Assembly: GCA_014859105.1 (NCBI GenBank)
Contig: JACUUX010000019.1
Coordinates: 1 to 44,361, forward strand
DNA length: 44,361 bases
Direction: 5' to 3'
Source: Nitrospirota bacterium
GTDB lineage: Bacteria; Nitrospirota; Thermodesulfovibrionia; Thermodesulfovibrionales; SM23-35
Shown: one piece after another, positions 8,974 to 17,254 of the stretch
Numbering within the stretch: the first letter of the stretch is position 1
Layout of the letters: each line of letters starts with the position of its first letter
Made by a program: the position numbers and the translations under genes
Notes under the pieces: model-generated
The model's input: the letters and a program-made list of their open reading frames with translations, nothing else
Told to the model about the DNA's origin: nothing
The model's database searches: none

Positions 8974-11070
8974 ATGCTAAACTTTACAGTAGAAAAAATC
9001 CGTAATGTTGCTGTAATTGCTCACGGTGGTGCAGGAAAAACATCACTTGTCGAGGCTATGCTTTTTGATTCAGGTTCTATAGACAGACTCGGCAATGTTG
9101 ATGGCGGAACTGCAACTACTGATTTCGAGCCAGAGGAAATAGAACGGAAAATATCGATTAGTTCAGCTATTGCTTTCTGTGACTGGAAAGGCTACAGAAT
9201 TAACCTAATAGATACTCCGGGGTTTATTAATTTTCTCGAGGATACAAGGGGTTGTTTGCGGGCTGTAGACGGGGCGGTTGTTATAGTGAGTGCAATCTCG
9301 GGTGTCAAGGCAGAAACGCAAAAAATATGGCAATGTGCATCTGACTTTGAACTGCCAAGAATCGTCTTTATAAATAAGATGGATAAAGAAGCTGCAAATT
9401 TTTCAAGGGCATTTGGAGAAATAGAAAAAGCTTTCGGGATAGAAGCGTTAGCACTTCAGTTGCCTGTAGGTTCCGGTGATAGCTTTAGAGGTATTGTCAA
9501 TCTTATAAATATGAAGGCTTACAAATTCGCTAATGGAAAAGAAGAAGAGATGGACATACCTTCTGAGATGGCTCCTGAGGTTGAAGAATACAGAAAAATA
9601 CTTGTAGAGAAAATAGCTGAGGCTGACGACATCCTGCTGGAAAAATATCTTGAAGGAGGCTCTCTTTCTGGAGAGGAGATAGTCAGGGGAATTAAAGAGG
9701 GCTCCCTGACTAAAAGATTTGTTCCTGTTATATGCGGGACAGGAATAAAAAATTTTGGAATATACAGTCTCCTCGAAACAGTAATTCTCTGTCTTCCGTC
9801 TCCTGTTGAGACGGCAGGGATATCCCCAATCAAAGGTAAGAACCCAAAGGGTGGTTCAGTGATAGAGAGAAAGCCTTCAGAGGCAGATCCCTTTTCTGCT
9901 TATGTGTTCAAAACTATTGCAGATCCCTATGCAGGAAGGCTTTCTATATTCAGGGTTTATTCCGGTGTGTTAACAGCAGATTCGAGTACTCTGAATGCAA
10001 CAACAGGGGCAAAGGAAAGGATAGGTCAGGTTTTTTATATTATGGGCAAGAAACAGATACCGGCTCAGAAACTCGGTCCCGGCGAATTAGGTGTTGTTGC
10101 AAAGCTCAAGGAGACGTTTACGGGAGACACACTATCTGATGAGTCAAATCCGATCGTTTTCGAAAAGGTAAAATTTGCTGACCCCATTATTTCCTATGCG
10201 ATTGAACCTAAAAGTAAGGGTGATGAAGATAAAGTCAGCATGAGCCTTCACAGGATATTGGAAGAGGACCCTACGCTAAGATTCCACAGGGATGAAGAGA
10301 CCAAGGAGATGCTTCTTTCCGGTATGGGGCAGGTTCATCTTGAAGTCACAATCGAAAGATTGAAGAGGAAATTCGGTGTTGAAGTCCTGATGAAAACCCC
10401 CAAAGTTCCTTACAGAGAAACAGTCAAGGTTTCAGCAAAGGCACATGGAAAATATAAAAAACAATCAGGCGGACGAGGGCAATATGGAGATTGCCATATT
10501 GCAATAGAGCCCCTCCCAAGGGGTGGAGGTTATGAATTTGTTGACAAGATTGTCGGAGGCGCTATACCGAGACAGTATATACCTGCGGTAGAAAAGGGAG
10601 TTGTTGAGACAATGCATGAGGGAGTTATCGCAGGTTATCCACTTGTTGATTTAAAAGTGACACTTTTTGACGGTTCCTATCACAGTGTAGACTCCTCTGA
10701 AATGGCCTTTAAAATCGCCGGATCTATGGCTTTAAAAAAGGCAGTACAGGATGCAAAACCTATTTTATTAGAGCCGATAATGAAGGTGGAAGTAATAACC
10801 CCTGATGATACGCTCGGTACAGTAATTGGAGATCTGAACTCAAAACGTGGAAGGGTTCAGGGTGTTGAACCGCAGGCCGGAGGCAATCAGAAGATAACCG
10901 CCCTTGTCCCCATGTATGAAATGCTGACTTATGCAAACCAGCTTCATAGTCTTACTTCGGGCAGAGGGCTTTATTCAATGGAATTTTCACATTATGAAGA
11001 ATTGCCAAGTCATCTGACACATAAAATAATAGCCGAACGTGAGGCGCAGAAAAAAGATAAATCTGAATAA
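8974..11070 (+). CDS. Elongation factor G, EF-G2/FusA2-like
   Basis: This is a 698-residue translational GTPase with all EF-G domains. The start chosen is ATG 8974, preceded by AGAGGGGGG. The P-loop is AHGGAGKTS (16-24), not the GHIDAGKTT of the main EF-G. G2 holds T49 in TTDFEPEEIERK. G3 is DTPGFINF (80-87), so the catalytic histidine normally following DTPG is phenylalanine. G4 is NKMD and G5 is CGTGIKNFG. Domain IV contains SGGRGQYGDCHIAIEP, and domain V ends the protein. These changes place it with EF-G2-type paralogues whose GTPase chemistry and role (translocation or ribosome recycling) differ or are unsettled. It heads a plus-strand run with ileS 23 bases downstream. A standard fusA is presumably elsewhere. 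Confidence 0.85.
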   Translation: MLNFTVEKIRNVAVIAHGGAGKTSLVEAMLFDSGSIDRLGNVDGGTATTDFEPEEIERKISISSAIAFCDWKGYRINLIDTPGFINFLEDTRGCLRAVDGAVVIVSAISGVKAETQKIWQCASDFELPRIVFINKMDKEAANFSRAFGEIEKAFGIEALALQLPVGSGDSFRGIVNLINMKAYKFANGKEEEMDIPSEMAPEVEEYRKILVEKIAEADDILLEKYLEGGSLSGEEIVRGIKEGSLTKRFVPVICGTGIKNFGIYSLLETVILCLPSPVETAGISPIKGKNPKGGSVIERKPSEADPFSAYVFKTIADPYAGRLSIFRVYSGVLTADSSTLNATTGAKERIGQVFYIMGKKQIPAQKLGPGELGVVAKLKETFTGDTLSDESNPIVFEKVKFADPIISYAIEPKSKGDEDKVSMSLHRILEEDPTLRFHRDEETKEMLLSGMGQVHLEVTIERLKRKFGVEVLMKTPKVPYRETVKVSAKAHGKYKKQSGGRGQYGDCHIAIEPLPRGGGYEFVDKIVGGAIPRQYIPAVEKGVVETMHEGVIAGYPLVDLKVTLFDGSYHSVDSSEMAFKIAGSMALKKAVQDAKPILLEPIMKVEVITPDDTLGTVIGDLNSKRGRVQGVEPQAGGNQKITALVPMYEMLTYANQLHSLTSGRGLYSMEFSHYEELPSHLTHKIIAEREAQKKDKSE

Positions 11071-11093
11071 AACGAGATTCTGAGTTAACAGAT

Positions 11094-13958
11094 ATGCCAA
11101 AAGATTATAAAGATACACTCAATCTGCCCAGGACAGATTTCCCGATGAAGGCAAACCTTACACAGAATGAACCCCGTATTTTAAGGTTCTGGGAAACAAA
11201 ACATATTTATGAAGAGCTCCAGGAAAAAAACAGGAATAATAGACATTATATAGTTCATGACGGACCTCCGTATGCGAATGGCTACATACACATCGGCCAT
11301 GCATTAAATAAGGTACTTAAAGATATAATCGTCAAATATAAGACAATGAGAGGTTTTTATTCTCCCTTTGTGCCCGGATGGGACTGTCATGGATTGCCAA
11401 TAGAACTGCAGGTAGATAAAAGCCTGGGAGACAAAAAAGATAGGCTTAATATCCTCGAAAAGAGAAAACTCTGCAAAGAATATGCCGAAAAATTTGTCCA
11501 TATTCAAAAGGATGAATTCAAAAGGATAGGGGTTTTCGGTGACTGGAAGGAGCCTTATCTGACAATGCATAATCAATACGAAGCAACAATAGTAAGAGAA
11601 TTTTGCAAATTTGTACAGCTAGGTTATGTTTACAAAGGTAAAAAACCTGTTCACTGGTGTCCTTCATGTGTTACAGCCCTTGCCGAGGCTGAGGTTGAAT
11701 ATGGGGATAAAGAATCACCTTCAATATTTGTCAAGTTTAAGGTTAAAAATATCCCTGAAGAAAAAAAAGTCCATTTTGATGAGTTTCCTCAGATCGAACA
11801 TTATTTTGTCGCATGGACAACAACACCATGGACACTTGTAGCCAATATGGCTTTGTGCCTGCATCCTTCATTTAATTACAGTTTCGTAAAGGTGAATGTT
11901 GGACATGGTAGATACGAGATTTATATCATTGCAGAAGAGCTTAGAGAGCGCTGTATGGAAAAATTCGGCTTGAAGTTCTCAGAAGATGCAGCCAATATTG
12001 GAGAATATAAGCGTATCTATTTTACCTCAGGTAAGAACCTTGAAGGGATAATATGCAGACATCCATTTATTGATAGAGAATCCAGGGTAATTATAGGTGA
12101 ATATGTCACGATGGAAGATGGAACAGGAGTAGTACATACAGCCCCAGGGCACGGTGAGGAAGACTATGCAATAGGATTGAAATACGGGCTTGATGTGTAC
12201 GCACCAGTTGACGCAAAAGGTTGTTTTACAGGAGAGGTAAAAGACTTTGCAGGACAAAATGTCTTTAAGGCAAATCAGGGGATTATTGAGAAACTTAAGG
12301 GTAACAACACCCTTCTTGGCGCTCCTGAGAAAATAAGCCATTCGTATCCCCATTGCTGGCGATGTAAAAAGCCGGTTATTTTCCGGGCTACTGAACAGTG
12401 GTTTATTTCAATGGAAAAAAACAAATTGAGAGAAAGATGCCTCGCGGAGATAGATAATATTACATGGATCCCCGGATGGGGTAGAGACAGAATATATGGA
12501 ATGGTCGCAAACAGGCCTGACTGGTGCATATCAAGACAGCGGGCATGGGGGGTGCCCATCACACTTCTCAAATGTGACGGCTGCAAAGAATTTGTTACAG
12601 ACCCCGTTGTCCTGTCAGGCATTGTCAAACTGGTGGAAGAATATAGTGCTGACGTATGGTTTATAAAAAAGCCGGAGGACATTTTGCCGCCAGGATATAT
12701 ATGCAAAAAGTGCGGGGGAACATCTTTTTCAAAGGAAACAGACATACTCGATGTCTGGTTTGATTCAGGTGTAAGTCATGCTGCTGTGATGGAAGAAGAC
12801 ATGAGGCTTTACTGGCCTGCTGATATGTATCTCGAAGGAAGTGACCAGCACAGGGGCTGGTTTCAGAGTTCCTTACTCGCATCTGTGGGAACAAGGGGAA
12901 GGGCGCCCTACAGAACAGTTCTCACACACGGCTTTGTTGTTGATGGTCGGGGAAAGAAGATGTCCAAATCCCTCGGAAATGTCATAGCACCACAGGAGGT
13001 AATAAAAACAAACGGTGCCGAGATTTTGAGACTATGGGTCTCGGCAGAGGATTACAGGGAAGACATAAGGATATCAAAGGAAATAATCGACAGACTGACA
13101 GAGGCATACAGGAAGATAAGGAATACATGCAGGTTTTTACTCGGCAATATTTATGATTTTGATGTCAGAGACTACAGTAAAGACTTGCTTGAGATAGACA
13201 GATGGGCTATGAGCAGATTACAGACATTTACAAATAAGGTCATATCTGCTTATGAAAAATTTGATTTTTATGAAGTATTCCATAATATTTATAATTTCTG
13301 TGTTGTTGATATGAGTTCTTTCTATCTCGATGTGCTTAAAGACCGGCTTTATACATTCAAGTTTGACTCGGCAGAGAGGCGGGCATCGCAGTGGGTACTT
13401 TATAATATAGTTTCAACAATGACACGTTTAATGGCACCGATAGTTTCTTTTACTGCAGAGGAGGTCTGGCAGAATATGAGGCAGAGAGCAAAGAGCGTAG
13501 AGCACCGGACAGAAAATATGGAGGAATCCGTATTTCTCGCTCCATTACCAGAAGTCAATGAGGAATATCATGACCGGGAGCTTGAAAAAAAATGGGATGC
13601 GCTTTTTGTAATCAGAAACGAGGTGAATAAAGCCCTTGAGATAAAAAGGGCAGAAAGGTTTATCGGAAATTCGCTCGAGGCAAAGATAGTAATCTATATG
13701 CCGGAGGAATATAAAACTCTATCCGGACAATACAGGGATTTTCTGCCCGCATTTTTTATAGTCTCTGCTGTAGAGATTGCAGACGGGAACATTGAAGGGG
13801 CTTATAAAAGCACCGAACTGGAGGGGCTTGAAATTAAGGTAGAACATGCTCCGGGAGCAAAATGTCATAGGTGCTGGAACTGGAGTGAAAGTGTGGGTGA
13901 GTTTGCCGAAGCTCCCGACATCTGCAAAAGATGTCATAAGGTTCTTTTTGAAAAATGA
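11094..13958 (+). CDS. ileS: Isoleucyl-tRNA synthetase
   Basis: This class I synthetase charges tRNA-Ile. The 954-residue length is typical of the bacterial form. The HIGH motif is at 66-69 within PPYANGYIHIGHA. The connective-peptide editing domain follows (about 190-400), with WTTTPWTLVANMA and GTGVVHTAPGHGEEDY, which edit valine. DVWFDSGVSH is the conserved class signature, and KMSKS is at 622-626. The C-terminus carries a zinc module (CHRCWNW ... CKRC), typical of bacterial IleRS. The coding sequence overlaps the lspA start by four bases (ATGA), which indicates translational coupling. This ileS-lspA order is common in many bacteria. Confidence 0.98.
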   Translation: MPKDYKDTLNLPRTDFPMKANLTQNEPRILRFWETKHIYEELQEKNRNNRHYIVHDGPPYANGYIHIGHALNKVLKDIIVKYKTMRGFYSPFVPGWDCHGLPIELQVDKSLGDKKDRLNILEKRKLCKEYAEKFVHIQKDEFKRIGVFGDWKEPYLTMHNQYEATIVREFCKFVQLGYVYKGKKPVHWCPSCVTALAEAEVEYGDKESPSIFVKFKVKNIPEEKKVHFDEFPQIEHYFVAWTTTPWTLVANMALCLHPSFNYSFVKVNVGHGRYEIYIIAEELRERCMEKFGLKFSEDAANIGEYKRIYFTSGKNLEGIICRHPFIDRESRVIIGEYVTMEDGTGVVHTAPGHGEEDYAIGLKYGLDVYAPVDAKGCFTGEVKDFAGQNVFKANQGIIEKLKGNNTLLGAPEKISHSYPHCWRCKKPVIFRATEQWFISMEKNKLRERCLAEIDNITWIPGWGRDRIYGMVANRPDWCISRQRAWGVPITLLKCDGCKEFVTDPVVLSGIVKLVEEYSADVWFIKKPEDILPPGYICKKCGGTSFSKETDILDVWFDSGVSHAAVMEEDMRLYWPADMYLEGSDQHRGWFQSSLLASVGTRGRAPYRTVLTHGFVVDGRGKKMSKSLGNVIAPQEVIKTNGAEILRLWVSAEDYREDIRISKEIIDRLTEAYRKIRNTCRFLLGNIYDFDVRDYSKDLLEIDRWAMSRLQTFTNKVISAYEKFDFYEVFHNIYNFCVVDMSSFYLDVLKDRLYTFKFDSAERRASQWVLYNIVSTMTRLMAPIVSFTAEEVWQNMRQRAKSVEHRTENMEESVFLAPLPEVNEEYHDRELEKKWDALFVIRNEVNKALEIKRAERFIGNSLEAKIVIYMPEEYKTLSGQYRDFLPAFFIVSAVEIADGNIEGAYKSTELEGLEIKVEHAPGAKCHRCWNWSESVGEFAEAPDICKRCHKVLFEK

Positions 13959-14404
13959 GAAGGTTATTATATGCATTACTTATCGTCATATCCGTTGTAT
14001 TTTTTGACCAGATCACAAAACATCTCGTCATAAAGTATATAAGCCCTTTAGATTCCATCGAGATATTTCCCTTTCTTCATTTAGTAAATGTCAGGAATAC
14101 AGGGGCTGCATTCGGAATTTTGAGAGATCTCGGCAGTAACTTTTTTATTATTATCTCTATAGCAGCGATAATATTTGTAACCTATCTTATAATTAAAAAT
14201 GCTTACAATAACACAGGACTTTCCCTGTTGCTCGGAGGAGCGATCGGGAATCTCACCGATAGGCTCATTCACGGTCAGGTTATTGATTTCATAGATTTTT
14301 CAGTAGGTGATTTCCACTGGCCTGCTTTCAACATTGCCGATTCGGCCCTGACGATCGGAATTGGAATTATTCTCTTAATATCACTTTTTAAAAAAGGGCG
14401 CTAA
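13955..14404 (+). CDS. lspA: Lipoprotein signal peptidase
   Basis: LspA cleaves the signal peptide of diacylglyceryl-modified prolipoproteins in the inner membrane. The 149-residue protein has four predicted membrane segments (about 5-20, 62-80, 88-100, 128-146). The conserved VRNTGAAFGIL (46-56) and the two catalytic aspartates are present: D102 in GNLTDRL and D129 in FNIADS. It overlaps ileS by four bases and is followed after three bases by lgt, the enzyme acting just before it. The two lipoprotein-maturation steps are thus co-transcribed. Confidence 0.97.
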   Translation: MRRLLYALLIVISVVFFDQITKHLVIKYISPLDSIEIFPFLHLVNVRNTGAAFGILRDLGSNFFIIISIAAIIFVTYLIIKNAYNNTGLSLLLGGAIGNLTDRLIHGQVIDFIDFSVGDFHWPAFNIADSALTIGIGIILLISLFKKGR

Positions 14405-14407
14405 ATT

Positions 14408-15172
14408 TTGCATCCGGTACTATTCAGATTCGGGCCGATAACAATATATACTTACGGCTTCCTTGTGGCTGCAGGTTTCCTTCTCGGTCTTGCCCTTGCA
14501 ATAAGGCAGGCAAAGAAAGAAGGTATCCCGCATAATAAAATAGTCGACCTCGGTTTTTATATATTAATAGCAGCGCTTGTAGGCTCAAGGCTTTTTTTTA
14601 TTTTTATTAATACCGGGTATTACATTGAGAATCCCCTTGATATATTAAAAATATGGGAAGGAGGTCTTGTTTTTTACGGAGGAGTATTACTTGCTGTACC
14701 GACTGCTATATGGTATGCACGGAAAAATTTCCTCGGAATATGGAAGACTGCAGATATTTTCGCACCGTCGATTGCAATAGGTCATGCGATTGGAAGGCTG
14801 GGTTGTTTTTTTGCAGGATGCTGTTATGGAAAAACCGCTGAGACCCTACCATGGGGAATTATTTTTACTAATCCGGAAAGTTTAGCTCCGACAAATATCC
14901 CTCTTCATCCTACTCAACTCTACGAATCAGCCGGTGAGTTTTTAATTTTTTTCTTACTTATTACTTTGAGAAGATATAAGTCATTCAACGGCCAACTTTT
15001 TATGACCTATCTTATCCTCTATTCCATTCTGCGTTTCATCGTTGAATTTTTCAGAGGAGATGTTGAGAGAGGATTTATAATGTATAACCTTTCAGTTTCT
15101 CAAGGGGTCAGTATTTTGGTGTTATTTGCTGCAATTGCGGGCCTTTATTTTTTAAGAAAAAAAGAAAATTGA
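14408..15172 (+). CDS. lgt: Prolipoprotein diacylglyceryl transferase
   Basis: Lgt transfers diacylglycerol from phosphatidylglycerol to the lipobox cysteine of prolipoproteins. The protein has 254 residues and about seven membrane segments. Recognisable motifs are IWEGGLVFYGGVL (about 80-92), the family signature AIGHAIGRLGCFFAGCCYGK (about 123-142) and HPTQLYES (about 165). The start codon is TTG, three bases after the lspA stop, and gives the expected HPVLFRFGPITIYTYG N-terminus. Coupling to lspA is likely. It converges on rpoD with 25 bases between the stop codons. Confidence 0.96.
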   Translation: MHPVLFRFGPITIYTYGFLVAAGFLLGLALAIRQAKKEGIPHNKIVDLGFYILIAALVGSRLFFIFINTGYYIENPLDILKIWEGGLVFYGGVLLAVPTAIWYARKNFLGIWKTADIFAPSIAIGHAIGRLGCFFAGCCYGKTAETLPWGIIFTNPESLAPTNIPLHPTQLYESAGEFLIFFLLITLRRYKSFNGQLFMTYLILYSILRFIVEFFRGDVERGFIMYNLSVSQGVSILVLFAAIAGLYFLRKKEN

Positions 15173-15197
15173 ATAACAACCGAAAAATAAGATTTAT

Positions 15198-16529
15198 TTA
15201 AGACCTCAAGAACCTTAACCTGCTTGGGTGTTTGAGTTTTTTCATGGCCTTGAATTCTATCTGCCTTACTCTTTCGCGTGTAATAGAAAGATGCCTTCCT
15301 ATTTCCTCAAGGGTGTGATCTCTGTCTACTCCGATCCCGAATCTCATCCTTATGATCTTTTCCTCTCTCGGTGTCAGTGTCTGTAGGACCTTCAGTATCT
15401 GTGCAGTCATGCTGTTTTTCTCTGTATCATGGTATGGAGAAGGGCTATTTTTATCACTAATAAAGTCCTCAAGTTTTGTATCATCATCTCCTACAAATGA
15501 TTGAAGAGCTACAGGGTCCTGTATCGCCCTTACTATTTGTTCGACCTTCTTAAGAGGTACACCTAATCTTTTAGCGATTTCCTCATTCCTGGGTTCCCTT
15601 CCCAGATATTGGGCCAGTTCCTTTGAGGCTTTGATAACTTTATTGTAAAAGTCCATCATATGGACAGGAATCCTGATGGTTTTTGCATGATCCATCAATG
15701 CCCGCGTTATTGCCTGCTTTATCCACCATGTCGCATATGTGCTGAATTTAAATCCTTTTTCATATTTAAACTTATCCGCAGCCCTCATAAGGCCTATGTT
15801 ACCTTCCTGTATTAAATCAAGAAAAGGAAGCCCTCTTCCAATATATTTTTTAGCTATACTTATCACAAGTCTTAAATTACGGGTAATCAGTTCATTTCGG
15901 GCCTCTGTGACCATTGACATTGCATGAGTAATCCTTTTCCACTTATCCGTGAACTCCTCTATGGTCAGACCGATTTCCGATTCTATAAATTTATATTCAC
16001 TTTGTATCTCTTCCCGCGGCCTTGTTTTCAGAGAGTTTCTAACGGGGTTTACTCTATGCATCAGGTTATTAAGAGTTTCCAGACATACGTTAATTAATTT
16101 GTCCTGTTTTTCCTCTTCGTCTCCTTCGACTGATTCATATCGAGATTTCAGTTTGATGAATAAAGGCATTGCTGTGACCGTACTGTTTATGATCTCTTTT
16201 CCCTCCGCTAACCTTTTGGCAAGTTCTTTCTCCTCTTTTCTTTTGAGTACAGAAATATTTCCCATAGAATGAAAATATGCCTGAACAAAATCTTCTCTCT
16301 GAAAAGACTCTTCTTTTTCAATATCTTCAGAAATTATTTCCTCATCGGCACCATGATACTGATTATCTGTTATTTCGACTCCATTACTCTGCAGGATATC
16401 GATAAGGTCTTGTATTTCATCCGGCAGGAGGAGTTCTGACGAAAAAACACTATTAATTTCCTCCTGAGTAATTTCTCCACGCTTTTTACCTGTATCTATG
16501 AACTCTTCAAAAAAATCCCATTCTCTCAT
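15198..16529 (-). CDS. rpoD: RNA polymerase primary sigma factor RpoD-like
   Basis: The 443-residue sigma-70 has a short acidic region 1.1, region 1.2 with EDFVQAYFHSMGNISVL (about 78-94), and region 2 with NLRLVISIAKKYIGRGLPFL and IQEGNIGLMRAADKF. The -10-recognition segment is KGFKFSTYATWWIKQAITRA. Region 3 has IRIPVHMMDFYNKV. Region 4.2 has the helix-turn-helix TLEEIGRHLSITRERVRQIE. The spacer between regions 1.2 and 2 contains RVNPVRNSLKTRP (about residues 157-169), which looks derived from a palindromic repeat. No dnaG lies beside it, unlike many genomes. It is either the primary sigma factor or a close paralogue. A sigma-54-like site lies about 50 bases upstream. Confidence 0.9.
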   Translation of the reverse strand: MREWDFFEEFIDTGKKRGEITQEEINSVFSSELLLPDEIQDLIDILQSNGVEITDNQYHGADEEIISEDIEKEESFQREDFVQAYFHSMGNISVLKRKEEKELAKRLAEGKEIINSTVTAMPLFIKLKSRYESVEGDEEEKQDKLINVCLETLNNLMHRVNPVRNSLKTRPREEIQSEYKFIESEIGLTIEEFTDKWKRITHAMSMVTEARNELITRNLRLVISIAKKYIGRGLPFLDLIQEGNIGLMRAADKFKYEKGFKFSTYATWWIKQAITRALMDHAKTIRIPVHMMDFYNKVIKASKELAQYLGREPRNEEIAKRLGVPLKKVEQIVRAIQDPVALQSFVGDDDTKLEDFISDKNSPSPYHDTEKNSMTAQILKVLQTLTPREEKIIRMRFGIGVDRDHTLEEIGRHLSITRERVRQIEFKAMKKLKHPSRLRFLRS

Positions 16530-16578
16530 GACAAGTCAATATTCTCCAGAATTAATTGTTTCTTTTTATAAAACATAA

Positions 16579-16593
16579 GCATATCATGTGCCA
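16579..16593 (-). promoter_or_regulatory. Possible sigma-54 promoter upstream of rpoD
   Basis: Read on the minus strand this is TGGCACATGATATGC, close to the sigma-54 consensus TGGCAC-N5-TTGC with the diagnostic GG and GC at the right spacing. It would start transcription about 35-40 bases before the rpoD ATG. A single short match can arise by chance. Confidence 0.3.
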
Positions 16594-16663
16594 AAATATT
16601 ATTTTCATAACTTATTGATAATAAATAGAAAATCAGACATTAATTAATTGTAGTGGCAGATTT

Positions 16664-16680
16664 ATGACAAATTTTGTCAT
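16664..16680. promoter_or_regulatory. Perfect palindrome upstream of rpoD
   Basis: ATGACAAATTTTGTCAT is a perfect 17-base palindrome about 135 bases upstream of the rpoD start and just above the sigma-54-like site. It could be an operator or enhancer-type binding site. There is no direct evidence of a regulator. Confidence 0.3.
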
Positions 16681-16713
16681 CTGATGATTTTTCAGGCACT
16701 TCTTCTACCCCTT

Positions 16714-16880
16714 TCAATTCATAGCGAACTGTGTACCAATGGCAGTCATTCCCGCCTGTCGGGAATCCTTCTGTAAGCGAAGAAAGATTCTGGACAAGCC
16801 AGAATGACAGAATTGAAAAACTTAAACAATTTTTAAGATCTTTGTGGATTAATAGCATAGCTAACTATGTTCCAATGTTT
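16714..16880 (-). repeat. Dispersed palindromic repeat, copy B
   Basis: The reverse complement matches copy A block for block, from TAGCTATGCTATTAATCCAC through AAAGATCTTAAAA, the GTCATTCTGGCTTGTCCAGA half-palindrome and GATTCCCGACAGGCGGGAAT to CCATTGGTACACAGTTCGCT. It overlaps copy C at the shared TTCCAATG end. It contains no gene. Confidence 0.7.
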
Positions 16881-17040
16881 GATACGTTAAGCCGTCATTA
16901 CCTGGCTTGACGGGGGAATCCAGTATCGAAAGTTTTTAAATAAGAACCGGATCAGGAGCCTGTACCGTTCTTGCCTGTCCTCACGAAAGTGGGGAATACG
17001 GGAGTCAAGCCGGATAATGACAACCATTGGAACAGAGTTA
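16863..17040 (+). repeat. Dispersed palindromic repeat, copy C with inverted ends
   Basis: The ends are inverted copies: AACTATGTTCCAATG at 16863-16877 and CATTGGAACAGAGTTA at 17025-17040. Inside are paired half-palindromes, GTCATTACCTGGCTTGACGG near the left and GTCAAGCCGGATAATGAC near the right. The inverted ends give the family the look of a small mobile or REP-like element. Confidence 0.65.
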
Positions 17041-17231
17041 GCCCAGTTAATTCACAAATTTTCATGATCAAACATGGGATAGAGTATTTGAGCGGATTTT
17101 TTTGCCGATAGTCAAATACACTATGTAAAAATAAAGAGGCAAAAGCCTCGGAGGGCGATAGCCCGAGAATGAGCGAAAATACTCTATCCCATGTTACTAT
17201 GCACAAACTTTGTGAATAATCCGGGTTAGTT
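17037..17231. repeat. MITE-like element with long terminal inverted repeats
   Basis: The left end (GTTAGCCCAGTTAATTCACA) and right end (TGTGAATAATCCGGGTTAGT, the inverted match) continue inward to a perfect shared core, ACATGGGATAGAGTATTT, giving arms of about 60 bases with a few mismatches. Total length is about 195 bases. The centre holds two further hairpins, GAGGCAAAAGCCTC at about 17136-17149 and GGGCGATAGCCC at about 17153-17164. No open frame is credible. It abuts copy C of the other repeat. Confidence 0.7.
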
Positions 17232-17254
17232 GTAAAACTGTATTAATTCTTTGA

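Noticed and set aside
12275-12745. Minus-strand open frame of 156 codons within ileS
   Set aside because: It is antisense to conserved IleRS sequence, with no motif or start signals.
16640-16858. Open frame on the minus strand of 72 codons
   Set aside because: It runs through the dispersed palindromic repeat and has no ribosome site or conserved motif, so it is a by-product of the repeat.
16952-17206. Open frame on the minus strand of 84 codons
   Set aside because: It spans two repeat elements and their hairpins. The apparent protein is translated repeat.
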